Assembly: GCA_021163585.1 (NCBI GenBank)
Contig: JAGGTW010000043.1
Location: forward strand, 1-5,312
Direction: 5' to 3'
DNA from: Desulfurococcales archaeon
GTDB taxonomy: Archaea > Thermoproteota > Thermoprotei_A > Sulfolobales > NBVN01
Length of the DNA: 5,312 bases
A model generated the notes under the pieces. The model did not search any database and was not told the DNA's origin. It saw only the letters and a program-made list of their open reading frames with translations. The position numbers and the translations under genes are program-made. Below are positions 5,245-5,312 of the stretch, piece after piece. The first letter of the stretch is position 1, and each line of letters starts with the position of its first letter.

Positions 5245-5312
5245 ATGTTTATCGTTGAGCTTAATGCTAGAAAAACAAAGACTATCACGTTAAGAGTAAG
5301 TAGGGACTTAAG
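5245..5312 (+). CDS. Start of a probable ribbon-helix-helix DNA-binding protein (cut by window end)
   Basis: Only 22 codons are present, reading MFIVELNARKTKTITLRVSR and then DL, open to the window end. The stretch KTITLRVSRDL resembles the beta-strand that opens ribbon-helix-helix (CopG/Arc-type) domains, where alternating residues of the strand contact DNA and a helix follows. These proteins are small repressors or antitoxins. GGTG at 5236-5239 sits 5 nt before the ATG and supports this start. An ATG at 5234 is in another frame that stops at 5293. The family call rests on very few residues. The helices and any toxin partner would lie beyond the window. Confidence 0.5.
   Translation, partial: MFIVELNARKTKTITLRVSRDL

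Overview
The window looks like a piece of a hyperthermophilic archaeal chromosome of the Thermoproteota (crenarchaeal) lineage. The support is an archaeal-type UMP kinase, an archaeal DTD2-type D-aminoacyl-tRNA deacylase, a geranylgeranyl reductase very like the Sulfolobus acidocaldarius enzyme, a tRNA-Leu split by a short intron after the anticodon, TATA-like promoters close to start codons, and Shine-Dalgarno sequences of the GAGGTG type. Genus cannot be fixed from the sequence alone. Base composition and codon use look even throughout, and I see no insertion sequence, CRISPR array or phage gene.

Left part (1-1776): two membrane-lipid genes face each other. The 3' end of a radical-SAM gene resembling tetraether lipid synthase (Tes) runs rightward to 359, and a complete geranylgeranyl reductase gene (ggr) runs leftward from 1776 to 415. 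A 55-bp gap between their stops carries a hairpin that could end both transcripts. GGR saturates the isoprenoid chains of archaeal lipids and Tes joins two saturated chains, so the two would act one after the other in making tetraether membranes.

Middle (1777-2281): an AT-rich 73-bp divergent promoter region separates ggr from a small gene of unknown function (1850-2152). After it comes a 129-bp gap whose first half is noticeably GC-rich and holds C/D-box-like motifs on the minus strand.

Right part (2282-4790): four rightward genes lie close together. They are a small protein with two tandem eight-ligand zinc modules, which must start at a non-standard codon (CTG or ATT) behind a perfect GAGGTG; an unrecognised 174-residue protein; D-aminoacyl-tRNA deacylase (dtdA); and UMP kinase (pyrH). 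The group mixes translation proofreading with pyrimidine nucleotide synthesis.

End (4791-5312): an intron-containing tRNA-Leu(CAA) with its own promoter is followed by about 280 bp of AT-rich DNA with six copies of the hexamer ATTACT/AGTAAT. The window then ends in the first codons of a probable ribbon-helix-helix DNA-binding protein. I did not find a convincing wholly new system. The best leads are the non-canonical start of the zinc protein, the candidate antisense C/D RNA, the imperfect splice motif of the tRNA intron, and the hexamer cluster.
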